From: Polaribacter sp.
GTDB lineage: Bacteria > Bacteroidota > Bacteroidia > Flavobacteriales > Flavobacteriaceae
DNA: 64,000 nucleotides
NCBI GenBank assembly: GCA_018663625.1
Contig: JABJPX010000052.1
Coordinates: 1 to 64,000, forward strand
Reading direction: 5' to 3'
Of the stretch, positions 29,009 to 37,416 are shown piece after piece (positions within the stretch are counted from its first letter, which is position 1; the number at the start of each line of letters is the position of its first letter). The position numbers were made by a program, and so were the translations under genes. A model generated the notes under the pieces. The model was not told where the DNA came from. It was given only the letters and a program-made list of their open reading frames with translations, and did no database searches.

Positions 29009-31129
29009 ATGAAAAAACTAAGCATGCTATTGTTTTCATTTGTTTTTATTGCTGGAGCGAATTTTGCACAGCAAAAGACAAAACAAGGACACACAAACCA
29101 GAATAAATTCAAACAGTTAAAAGATGAATTGGCAACACCAAACAGCCAACATACAGCTTCTGGTGCTCCAGGTATTGCCTATACCCAACAAAAGGTAGAT
29201 TACAATATGGACATTGTCTTAGATGATGACAATCAACGAATTTATGGAAACGAAACCATAACCTATCACAATAACTCAGTGGATAAACTGACTTACTTAT
29301 GGGTTCAGCTAGATCAGAACATGCGTGCTGCAGATTCTAAAACGCCAGACATTCAACCCAATAAAATACCTACCAAACTAAGTAAAAGTAGGTTCGATAG
29401 AAGTTTTCCTTCTGAAGCTTTCGATGGAGGTTTTAAAATTGAAGAAGTTACCAATATAGATGGTTCTGATTTGTCCTACACGATCAATCAAACCATGATG
29501 CGCATCAATCTTACAGCACCTTTGCCTTCAGGCGCTTCATTTGAATTCAAAATAAAATGGTGGTACAACATCAACAATCATAGAACCCAAGGAGGGAGAT
29601 CTGGTTTTGAGCATTTTCCTGATGGAAACAACAACTATGTCATTGCACAATTTTATCCAAGAATGTGTGTGTATGACAATGTAGAAGGATGGCAGAATGA
29701 TCAATTTTGGGGACGCAGTGAATTTGCGCTAGAATTTGGAGATTTCACCGTAAACATTACCACTCCAGAAGACCATATGTTGGGTGCAACGGGGGTATTA
29801 TTGAATGAAAAAGAGGTATTGACGCGCAAGCAATTAAAAAAATTAGCAGAAGCTAAAAAGTCTTTTGATAAAATTGTGATCATTCAATCTCAAGAAGAAG
29901 CTGAAAAAGTTGAAAAGAAAAGAGCTACGAAAACCAAAACTTGGAAATTTAAAGCGACCAACGTAAGAGATTATGCGTTTGCAAGTTCAAGAAAATTTAT
30001 TTGGGATGGAATGGCTGTAGATATTAACGGGAAGACCGTTATGGCTTATTCATACTACTCTAGAGAAGCAAATCCATTGTATGGAGACCATTCTACAAAA
30101 GCAGTAGCACAAACCTTAAAAACCTATTCTGAATATACTTTTGACTACCCATATCACAAAGCAATTTCTGTAGATGGACAAATGGGAATGGAATATCCAC
30201 AAATTTGTTTCAATCCCGGTAGACCAAATGCTGACGGAACCTACTCTGACCGAGTAAAATACAGAATGATCAAAGTAACGATTCATGAAGTAGGACATAA
30301 TTTCTTTCCAATGATTGTAAATTCGGACGAAAGACAATGGACTTGGATGGATGAAGGATTGAATTCCTATATGGAAATGTTAGCTGAATTGGCGTATGAC
30401 AAAGATTTTCCAATTACGAGAGGGTATCCAAAAAATATTGTCAAATATATGAATGGAGACCAATCTAGAATTGCACCTATCATGTCCAAAGGAGACCATG
30501 TATACAGTTTTGGTAACAACGCCTATGGAAAACCAGCTACTGCCTTATGGATTCTACGTGAAACCATTATGGGGAAAGAATTGTTTGATCATGCTTTTAA
30601 AACCTATTCACAACGTTGGAAATTTAAACACCCAACTCCGGCCGATTTCTTTCGTTCAATGGAAGATGCTTCTGCAATGGATTTAGACTGGTTTTGGAGA
30701 GGATGGTTTTACACAACAGACGTAACAGACATCGGAATTCAAAGTGTAAAAAAGTTTCAAACGAAAACAGGTGAAAATGACACCGTAGAATTTATTGAAG
30801 ACACCACAGCAGGTTTAACCTTTGCTAAAAAAGATGCCAACTCAAAATTTCACTATGAAATTACCTACAACAAACCAGGTGGATTGGTAATGCCAATCAT
30901 TGTAGAATTTACCTATAAAGATGGTTCTACAGAGAGAAAAACGTATCCAGCACAAATTTGGAGATACAATGACAAAGAAATTACAAAAACCTTCTCTTCT
31001 GAAAAGGAAATAACAAATATTGCATTGGATCCAGATTTAGAAACGGCAGATGTAGATACTTCAAACAATAGTTTTCCAAGAAAAGAACAAACGAAGTTTA
31101 CTCAATTCAAAAAGAAAATGAAAGGTTAA
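29009..31129 (+). CDS. M1 family zinc metallopeptidase, copy 1
   Basis: A 706-residue exported aminopeptidase-like enzyme with signal peptide (1-20). The zinc site is intact: HEVGH at 426-430 and Glu449 in WMDEGLNS, 18 residues later as expected for gluzincins. The N-terminal beta domain and the catalytic region are followed by a C-terminal beta segment (about 590-690). No type IX tail is visible, so it is periplasmic or membrane-associated. It lies downstream of DUF6702 and 161 bp before a close paralogue, an evident tandem duplication. Confidence 0.93.
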   Translation: MKKLSMLLFSFVFIAGANFAQQKTKQGHTNQNKFKQLKDELATPNSQHTASGAPGIAYTQQKVDYNMDIVLDDDNQRIYGNETITYHNNSVDKLTYLWVQLDQNMRAADSKTPDIQPNKIPTKLSKSRFDRSFPSEAFDGGFKIEEVTNIDGSDLSYTINQTMMRINLTAPLPSGASFEFKIKWWYNINNHRTQGGRSGFEHFPDGNNNYVIAQFYPRMCVYDNVEGWQNDQFWGRSEFALEFGDFTVNITTPEDHMLGATGVLLNEKEVLTRKQLKKLAEAKKSFDKIVIIQSQEEAEKVEKKRATKTKTWKFKATNVRDYAFASSRKFIWDGMAVDINGKTVMAYSYYSREANPLYGDHSTKAVAQTLKTYSEYTFDYPYHKAISVDGQMGMEYPQICFNPGRPNADGTYSDRVKYRMIKVTIHEVGHNFFPMIVNSDERQWTWMDEGLNSYMEMLAELAYDKDFPITRGYPKNIVKYMNGDQSRIAPIMSKGDHVYSFGNNAYGKPATALWILRETIMGKELFDHAFKTYSQRWKFKHPTPADFFRSMEDASAMDLDWFWRGWFYTTDVTDIGIQSVKKFQTKTGENDTVEFIEDTTAGLTFAKKDANSKFHYEITYNKPGGLVMPIIVEFTYKDGSTERKTYPAQIWRYNDKEITKTFSSEKEITNIALDPDLETADVDTSNNSFPRKEQTKFTQFKKKMKG

Positions 31130-31146
31130 AAAAGACCTTTATCTCT

Positions 31147-31179
31147 AAAAAGCGAAATCAAATTGATTTCGCTTTTTTT
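31147..31179 (+). terminator. Terminator between the two M1 genes
   Basis: A stem around AGCGAAATC / GATTTCGCT with flanking A and T runs follows the first M1 stop codon. The second copy therefore has its own transcription unit. Confidence 0.85.
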
Positions 31180-31290
31180 ATGACCAATTTTGACATTTAA
31201 TTTGGTAAAGATTTGTTAATTTTTTAACATTTTTTAACTCATTTAAATACAAATTCTTAATTTAGACGCCATTTCAAAAAACAATTAAAA

Positions 31291-33495
31291 ATGAGAAAAT
31301 TATCTGTACTCGTATTTTCACTATTCTTTGTGGCGACTGCATCTTTTGCACAAGCGCCTGTTAAAGAAAAAAAGAAAACACAACAAGGACACACCGATCA
31401 AAACAAATTCAGACAAATGAAAGATGTTTTGGCAACACCTAATGATCAGCATGCTGCATCTGGAGCTCCAGGAAACCAATACACACAACAAAAAGTAGAT
31501 TATGTAATGGACATTCGTTTGGATGAAAATGCCAATCGTATTTATGGGGATGAAAACATTACCTATCACAACAATTCTAAAGATGTTTTAGACTACTTAT
31601 GGGTACAATTAGATCAGAACATGAGAGCTGACGATTCTAAAACACCGTTGGCGAAATCGAACGGTGCTTCTCTTTTTATCACTCCAGAGAATTTTCAGAG
31701 TACTTATATGAATGAAAAGAAAGGATTTGGATTCAACATTACGGCTGTAGAAAGTAATGGTGCTCCCCTATCTCATTTCATCAACAGAACCATGATGCGT
31801 GTCAACTTACCAAAAGGGTTACAACCAGGTGGAGTATTTAAATTTCGCATTGCATGGAATTATAAGATTAATGACATTAATAAAGACGGTGGAAGATCTG
31901 GTTTAGAAACGTTCCCTGACGGAAATAACAACTATACCATTGCACAGTTTTTCCCAAGATTGGCAGTCTATAACAATGTAGAAGGATGGCAAAATATGCA
32001 ATTCTGGGGACGTAGTGAATGGGCGTTAGAGTTTGGAAGCTATGATGTAAAAATTACCGTGCCTGCAGATCATATTTTAGATGCGACCGGAGATTTACAA
32101 AATGAGAAAAAAGTATTGTCTAAAAAACAGCGTCAACGTTTTGAAAAAGCAAGAAAAACTTTTGACAATCCTGTTTTAATTGTAACCCAAGCGGAAGCGG
32201 AAGCTGCAGAAAAAGGACGTGCTACTGGAACAAAAACTTGGCACTTTAAAGCAGACAAAGTACGTGATTTTGCTTTTGCGACCTCTAGAAAATACATTTG
32301 GGACGCGATGGCAACCAATGTGAATGGAAAAACAGTAATGGCGGTTTCTTTGTATCCGAAAGAAGGAAACCCTTTATGGGAAGAACACTCTACTAGAGCG
32401 GTTGCAACCACACTTATTGAATACTCTAAACTTACGTTTGACTACCCATATTCGAAAGCAATTTCTGTGCATTCAGAAAGACAAGGAATGGAATACCCAA
32501 TGATTTGTTTCAATTTTGGAAGACCAAATCCAGATGGAAGCTATTCAGACAGAACCAAAAAAGGAATGATTGGTGTGATTGTTCATGAAGTTGGACATAA
32601 CTTTTTTCCAATGATTGTAAACTCAGACGAAAGACAATGGACTTGGATGGATGAAGGATTGAATTCTTTTGTAGAAATTTTAGCTGAAGATGTGTATGAT
32701 GCTGAATTGTTTGCTTCCAACCCAACCAAAGCGATTACGCGTTATATGGGCGGAGATCAATCGAACATCTCTCCAATCATGTCTCAAGGAGATTATGTAA
32801 AGCAATTTGGACCGAATGCCTATTCGAAACCAGCGGCTGGATTGTACATGCTAAGAAAGACCATTATGGGTCCTGAATTGTTTGACCATGCTTTTAGAAC
32901 CTATTCGAAGAGATGGATGTTTAAGCACCCAACACCGGCTGACTTCTTCCGTTCTATGGAAGATGCTTCTGGAATGGATTTAGATTGGTTTTGGAGAGGA
33001 TGGTTCTATACTACGGATGTAACGGATATTGGAATCAAGTCTGTAAAGCCTTTGTATTTAACCGACAAGCCAAACGAAAGAGTGACCCAATTAAAAGAAC
33101 AATACAAGCAGTATTTTGACAACCTTGGAGACTTGGTTTACATTACCGACAAAAAGGAAGATGCCAATGCAAAAGCGATGGATACCTATGTGGATGGAAA
33201 AGAAGTACCTTCTTTTATCTATTCTGTTGAGTTTGAAAAGCCTGGTGGATTGGTAATGCCAATCATTGTAGAATTGACCTATGCGGATGGAACCACGGAA
33301 AGACAAACCTTTCCTGCTCAGATATGGATGCAGGATGACACTTCTGTAAAAAGAGTGTTCTCTGCTACTCAAGAAATTGTAAGCTTTAAACTAGATCCAG
33401 ATGAAGAAACTGCGGATGTAGATACTTCAAACAATAGCTGGCCTAAAAAGGAAGCAACGAAATTTGAAAACTTCAAAAACAAAGTAAAAGGATAA
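31291..33495 (+). CDS. M1 family zinc metallopeptidase, copy 2
   Basis: A 734-residue paralogue of the preceding gene with signal peptide (1-20). HEVGH is at 432-436 and the zinc Glu lies in WMDEGLNS, followed as in copy 1 by DLDWFWRGWFYTTDVTDIGI. It is 28 residues longer, with a changed region after the first 115 residues and an insertion near 625-655 (LKEQYKQYFDNLGDLVYITD). Both copies share a C-terminal EKPGGLVMPIIVE-type segment. Retention of both with separate terminators suggests differing substrates. Confidence 0.93.
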   Translation: MRKLSVLVFSLFFVATASFAQAPVKEKKKTQQGHTDQNKFRQMKDVLATPNDQHAASGAPGNQYTQQKVDYVMDIRLDENANRIYGDENITYHNNSKDVLDYLWVQLDQNMRADDSKTPLAKSNGASLFITPENFQSTYMNEKKGFGFNITAVESNGAPLSHFINRTMMRVNLPKGLQPGGVFKFRIAWNYKINDINKDGGRSGLETFPDGNNNYTIAQFFPRLAVYNNVEGWQNMQFWGRSEWALEFGSYDVKITVPADHILDATGDLQNEKKVLSKKQRQRFEKARKTFDNPVLIVTQAEAEAAEKGRATGTKTWHFKADKVRDFAFATSRKYIWDAMATNVNGKTVMAVSLYPKEGNPLWEEHSTRAVATTLIEYSKLTFDYPYSKAISVHSERQGMEYPMICFNFGRPNPDGSYSDRTKKGMIGVIVHEVGHNFFPMIVNSDERQWTWMDEGLNSFVEILAEDVYDAELFASNPTKAITRYMGGDQSNISPIMSQGDYVKQFGPNAYSKPAAGLYMLRKTIMGPELFDHAFRTYSKRWMFKHPTPADFFRSMEDASGMDLDWFWRGWFYTTDVTDIGIKSVKPLYLTDKPNERVTQLKEQYKQYFDNLGDLVYITDKKEDANAKAMDTYVDGKEVPSFIYSVEFEKPGGLVMPIIVELTYADGTTERQTFPAQIWMQDDTSVKRVFSATQEIVSFKLDPDEETADVDTSNNSWPKKEATKFENFKNKVKG

Positions 33496-33518
33496 CATTT
33501 CTTTTTACTAGATCTTAC

Positions 33519-33550
33519 AACTCCAACGAAATTCGTTGGAGTTTTTTTTG
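33519..33550 (+). terminator. Terminator after M1 copy 2
   Basis: A 12-bp stem (AACTCCAACGAA / TTCGTTGGAGTT) ends in eight T residues. Confidence 0.9.
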
Positions 33551-33903
33551 CTTTCTATTGAAATTTTAACAAGGTATTTTATCGCTGAATGTTTTTATTG
33601 AATTGAAATAAAGCAATTTAAATATTAATATATGTTATTTTTTATGTGTATTTAAACTGAAATTAAAATAAACATACATTTATCCAAAAAGCATTATTTA
33701 TAAATACAATAACTAAATCTATGCAACTTCCTAATTGATACGATTAACAAAAAGGAACGTTATCCCGTAAATTAGGATAGTGATAAGCGCATAAAATAGA
33801 AGGATATAACAAAGTTATGGGCAATTAAAGAAACTCGTAACGGTCGGAATAAGCTGAAAAATGACCATAAACAGAAGTAAGCAATAATTAAAAATTCAAT
33901 AAA
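33551..33903. other. Gene-poor stretch with an unusual 160-bp segment
   Basis: The first 170 bp are plain AT-rich sequence. From about 33722 to 33890 the composition changes, with more G and C. It holds an inverted pair TCCTAATT (33729-33736) / AATTAGGA (33770-33777) and a small hairpin ATAAC/GTTAT around 33806-33818. One frame (33722-33883) reads like protein broken by two TAG codons. It may be a structured leader of the next gene, a degraded gene or a cassette boundary. Confidence 0.35.
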
Positions 33904-34197
33904 ATGAAAAAATTAGTATTAGTAGCAGTTATGGCAATCGGAACAACATTTTTAATGTCGTTTACAAAAGCCTTTAATGAAAAAAAAGTAAAAACAGAAG
34001 TAGTTGTAATGCAATCTGACTATGAAGAGGGTTGGGAAGATGGATATTGTGAAGGTTGGAAAGATGTAAAAGGTCAATATGCAATTTGTCCAATTACACC
34101 AATTTGTCCAATTCCAGAGATTGGCTGTAGCGAAGGTTACAAATGTGGATATAATCGTGGATTTAAAGCAGGAATGAAAGCAGCCAAAGAAAATTAA
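33904..34197 (+). CDS. Small exported Cys/Gly/Tyr-rich protein
   Basis: A 97-residue protein with an N-terminal hydrophobic segment (about 1-22). The mature part has two Gly-aromatic repeats, EEGWEDGYCEGWKDV (about 41-55) and EGYKCGYNRGFKAG (about 77-90), around a Pro/Cys linker CPITPICPIPEIGC. There are five Cys residues, enough for one or two disulfides. The GY/GW spacing of four residues recalls short GYxxG-type amphipathic repeats. I do not recognise a named family. It sits alone in an accessory patch between the M1 genes and the PUL. Confidence 0.75.
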   Translation: MKKLVLVAVMAIGTTFLMSFTKAFNEKKVKTEVVVMQSDYEEGWEDGYCEGWKDVKGQYAICPITPICPIPEIGCSEGYKCGYNRGFKAGMKAAKEN

Positions 34198-34201
34198 AAA
34201 T

Positions 34202-34339
34202 ATGAGCAAAAATCAACACGTTGAAAAGAAAGACGGGGATTGGACTGTTAAAGGTGCAGGAAACTCCAAAGCAACTAAAAAATTTGACACTCTCAAAGTC
34301 AGTAACTTATCGGAGCAGCGTAAAGGTACATCTATATGA
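34202..34339 (+). pseudogene. Truncated DUF2188-like remnant
   Basis: A 45-codon frame begins MSKNQHVEKKDGDWTVKGAG and runs NSKATKKFDT, which is the conserved first half of DUF2188 proteins. The second half (normally a helix with an Ala-Arg pattern and an IHGxDGxI strand) is replaced by LKVSNLSEQRKGTSI and a stop. It starts four bases after the Cys-rich gene. It is most likely a partial deletion product, though a very short functional protein is not excluded. Confidence 0.6.
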
Positions 34340-34371
34340 TCTCTTTTCATTATTCTATAAAAAAAGCGCAC

Positions 34372-34405
34372 AAAAAAACTCAAGACAAATGTCTTGAGTT
34401 TTTTA
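34372..34405. terminator. Bidirectional terminator between the accessory patch and the PUL
   Basis: A stem AACTCAAGACA / TGTCTTGAGTT with A and T runs on the two sides lies between convergent units, about 50 bp from the end of the 304-aa lipoprotein gene. Confidence 0.9.
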
Positions 34406-34455
34406 TGATTTGCAAGCCCTTAAAAAAAGGGTTGCCTTGTATTTAAAGAATAACC

Positions 34456-35370
34456 TTATTCTAAAGTAATGATGAACCACCAGTCAAATTCAGCATTTGC
34501 ATCGGTTGTTTTTAAGATCATTTCATTAGGAGTTTCCCTGTCAAAGATTTGATATTGGTGATTTCCACCGGTATAGTATCCTAAAAATGCAGTTCCCGAA
34601 AGGCTAATGGTTTCGATTCCTCCTGGAGCTGTTAAAGTCCAAGAAGCAGCATAATCGTCAAAAGCATAGTTTTCGATATCTGCCCCGTTTACATTTCCAG
34701 ATGCATTGGGTCCTAAATCGTTCACAATATAAGGGTCTCTACCAAAAACAGTTCCATTGGTAACATGGGTAAAAGTACCGTCAGAACTAAAGGTAAAACG
34801 ATCGTCATACATCCCAGTTCCTGCTTTTTCATCGGGACCAGCACCGTACCATTCCGTTAGAACTTGTCCTCCTACCGGGCCTAAACCAAAGTGTTTGTTT
34901 TTGGTTGAGTGCACTTTCCAAGTTCTAGAGGTTACTGCTGTAGGGTCTGCTGGATCGTATCCATAGAGCTTAGCAATTAAATCTACAGGGGGTGCATAGG
35001 TAGACAATACTTCTACTTCGATGGATTTGCTAGAACTTACGCCAGCAGTTCCAGAAGCAACCACGGTTACTGTATAGGTGTTTACTCCTAAAGAACTAAA
35101 GTTTATGCTATTGTTTCCAGATAAAGAAACAGTTTCTTCACCATTGAATACATACTTGTAGGATACGGCATTGTCTGCGGTTGCTGCAAAATTTACAACA
35201 CCACTACCATCCCCATAAGGGTTTGCTGCATCTGCTCCTACAATTTCAGCTGTAATTTGAATATTTGAAGGCGTCACTATGTCTCCAAAAGAATACTCAT
35301 CTTCTTGACAGCCATAAAAAGCCACCATTGCGGAAAATAAGAGGAAATAAATATTTTTTAAATTTTTCAT
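34456..35370 (-). CDS. PKD-domain surface lipoprotein of the PUL
   Basis: A 304-residue lipoprotein (lipobox FYGC, Cys21). A PKD-like sandwich (about 38-122, with VSYKYVFNGEE and NTYTVTVVASG) is followed by a beta-rich C-terminal domain (about 135-304: SRTWKVHSTKNKHFGLGP, MYDDRFTFSSDGTFTHVTNG, EMILKTTD) seen in SusCD-linked glycan-binding lipoproteins. There are no catalytic carboxylates in a recognisable glycosidase motif. It is the last gene of the susCD operon, 43 bp after the CBM4 lipoprotein. It probably binds glucan at the surface. Confidence 0.82.
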   Translation of the reverse strand: MKNLKNIYFLLFSAMVAFYGCQEDEYSFGDIVTPSNIQITAEIVGADAANPYGDGSGVVNFAATADNAVSYKYVFNGEETVSLSGNNSINFSSLGVNTYTVTVVASGTAGVSSSKSIEVEVLSTYAPPVDLIAKLYGYDPADPTAVTSRTWKVHSTKNKHFGLGPVGGQVLTEWYGAGPDEKAGTGMYDDRFTFSSDGTFTHVTNGTVFGRDPYIVNDLGPNASGNVNGADIENYAFDDYAASWTLTAPGGIETISLSGTAFLGYYTGGNHQYQIFDRETPNEMILKTTDANAEFDWWFIITLE

Positions 35371-35413
35371 TTTTTATAATTTAAGAACGTTAATGATCAT
35401 GAATGTTTTTAAT

Positions 35414-37405
35414 CTAATTAATAGATAAAGAAACATTATCAATATTTACAATACCGGTATCTGCGCCTAGATCAAAAAGAACACGCGCATCTGGGGCTCC
35501 ATATCCTGTAGCAGCTACTGTTACTGAATAGGTAGTTCTAGTTGTGTTAATTGCTACTGTTTCAGTTGTATTCGACCAAGGAGCACCGCTTAGGCCAATT
35601 CCTGCAACAACATTTCTATCGGTATCTGACCATGCATCAAAAACCAATGTGTAAGTGTTTCCGTCAATAATTTCTAATTTTTGACTCATATTTACATCAT
35701 ATGGGTTACCAGCAGTTGCTACAGATACTGAATAATACGTATTTCCATTTTCTGTAACTACGGGTGCAGCGGAATTATCATCTACTCCTACCAACCAGGA
35801 AGCACTTCCTGCTTGAAAATCTCCGTTAGTAACGAGATTTCCGTTTCCGATTCTTAGAGAAACATTGTCAATATTTACCAGACCAGTAGCGGCACCTAAA
35901 TCAAAAATAACACGGGCATCGGGTGCACCATATCCTGAGGCTGCAACGGTCACCGAATAAGTAGTTCTCGTGGTGGTTAAATTAACTGTTTCTGTAGTAT
36001 TTGACCATGGTGAAGCACTCAAACCAACTCCTGCTATTATCGGTCTGTTCGTATCTGACCAAGCATCAAAGGTTAAGGTGTAAGTATTCCCGTCTATAAT
36101 TTCTACTTTTTGACTCATGTTCACATCATACGGATTTCCCGCATTGGTAACATTAAAAGAATAGTAAGTATTTCCGCTAACAGTAACTACGGGTGCAGCA
36201 GAATTGTCATCTACTCCAACAAGCCAAGCTTCACTTCCTGCCTCAAAATCTCCGTTGGTCAATAATCCATCATCAAAAGTAGAAGCCGAACTCGCTTTGT
36301 AGAAATAAAAATTATCTACATAAACAATTCCTGCAACGCCGTCTGAATCGATTAATAGCTGTGTTATTTTGTTTTTGTTAGCAAGATTTCCATCAAAATT
36401 GGCCATATCTATCTCCACACTTTGCCAAGAACCTGCTACGGTAGTACCTAAAGATTCTACATCTTCTCCTCCATCTACAGTATTTACAATTTTAACGAGT
36501 AGTTCATTGGTGACTCCTTCTGGCACCCAATAATCAATGTGCATCATTTCCATTCCAGCAACGTCTATTCCGTTTGCATAGTTGGTTACCATACCCACAA
36601 AATCTAAGTTGGTTAGCTTCCATACATTGTCACTACCAATCGTTGTTGCCTCAAAACCTGAGGAAGACCAACTGGTAGGTAATTCATCCAAAGTTACGTT
36701 TGTATATGCATCACTAAAGATTGAAACGACATCCGAAGCATCTCTACCTGGAGGTGTTGTTGCTCCTACTGTTGGTGCTAAAATTTCAGTGACTTCAAAA
36801 TCAACCGTATAGGTTGTTGTTTCTATCGCACCCCCTTTTGCAATAATTTGAACGGTGTAGGTACCTGCATCAGCATATTGGTAAGACAATGCTTCGCCAA
36901 TATTTGCAGTGGCAACTGGTTGTGTTACACCTGCTTCACCTGAATGAAATTCATACATCATGGCAAAGTCTGCAGATGCACTCACATTTACCTGTTTCGA
37001 AACAGCTGCATCATTTTCAATGGTCGTCATCAAATTTTCTGGAGCTCTGAAAGAAACTACGATAGGTTTTGTTAATTCTGTAGCATCTCCTTTGGTGTTG
37101 TAAGCTACCAATTTTACATCATAGGTACCTTCTGCATACACATGCTGTGCATTTTCTCCGTTAGGTATTCTTAATGGTTCTGTAGTTGCATCTCCAAAAT
37201 AAACATCAAAGGTGGAAGCACCATCTGCATTGGGAGTGATGGTAGCCGCTCCTGTGTTGTCTTGTGTAATGCTGAACAACATTTCTAAGTTCGTAGGTGC
37301 AGACATGCTGTCTAAGAAAGACAACTCTCTTACATCTGTATCTGTACAGGCTGCTATCAATAGCAACACTGCAATTGTTTTGTATATATTTTTTATTTTT
37401 TTCAT
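35414..37405 (-). CDS. Surface lipoprotein with repeat module and tandem CBM4 domains
   Basis: From ATG 37405 the product is 663 residues with lipobox AAC (Cys about 19). The longer frame from 37441 overlaps susD and hides the signal peptide. Order: two PKD/Ig-like sandwiches (about 30-205), one repeat module (about 215-380, PPGRDASDVVSIFSDAYTN to YVDNFYFYK), then two CBM4_9-type modules (about 390-663), each with NGDF, FDAWSD and IDNVSL. CBM4 members often bind beta-1,3-glucan. It follows susD by 11 bp and is very likely the main surface glycan-binding protein beside SusD. Confidence 0.87.
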   Translation of the reverse strand: MKKIKNIYKTIAVLLLIAACTDTDVRELSFLDSMSAPTNLEMLFSITQDNTGAATITPNADGASTFDVYFGDATTEPLRIPNGENAQHVYAEGTYDVKLVAYNTKGDATELTKPIVVSFRAPENLMTTIENDAAVSKQVNVSASADFAMMYEFHSGEAGVTQPVATANIGEALSYQYADAGTYTVQIIAKGGAIETTTYTVDFEVTEILAPTVGATTPPGRDASDVVSIFSDAYTNVTLDELPTSWSSSGFEATTIGSDNVWKLTNLDFVGMVTNYANGIDVAGMEMMHIDYWVPEGVTNELLVKIVNTVDGGEDVESLGTTVAGSWQSVEIDMANFDGNLANKNKITQLLIDSDGVAGIVYVDNFYFYKASSASTFDDGLLTNGDFEAGSEAWLVGVDDNSAAPVVTVSGNTYYSFNVTNAGNPYDVNMSQKVEIIDGNTYTLTFDAWSDTNRPIIAGVGLSASPWSNTTETVNLTTTRTTYSVTVAASGYGAPDARVIFDLGAATGLVNIDNVSLRIGNGNLVTNGDFQAGSASWLVGVDDNSAAPVVTENGNTYYSVSVATAGNPYDVNMSQKLEIIDGNTYTLVFDAWSDTDRNVVAGIGLSGAPWSNTTETVAINTTRTTYSVTVAATGYGAPDARVLFDLGADTGIVNIDNVSLSIN
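35417..35827 (-). repeat. Tandem CBM4 module, copy 2
   Basis: This is the second of two 143-codon-period repeats in the surface lipoprotein. By eye about four of five residues match copy 1, including the whole stretches DDNSAAPVV, NPYDVNMSQK and GYGAPDAR. Confidence 0.85.
35846..36256 (-). repeat. Tandem CBM4 module, copy 1
   Basis: The first copy, offset by exactly 429 bp from copy 2. The high similarity points to a recent internal duplication or continuing gene conversion. Confidence 0.85.
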
Positions 37406-37416
37406 GGTGCTATATT

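Noticed and set aside
33722-33883. Protein-like reading frame with two TAG codons
   Set aside because: No recognisable family and two stops in 54 codons; kept only as a possible degraded remnant, not called as a gene.
33952-34209. 85-aa minus-strand frame opposite the Cys-rich gene
   Set aside because: Low-complexity Phe/Cys/Ile-rich translation antisense to a better supported gene.
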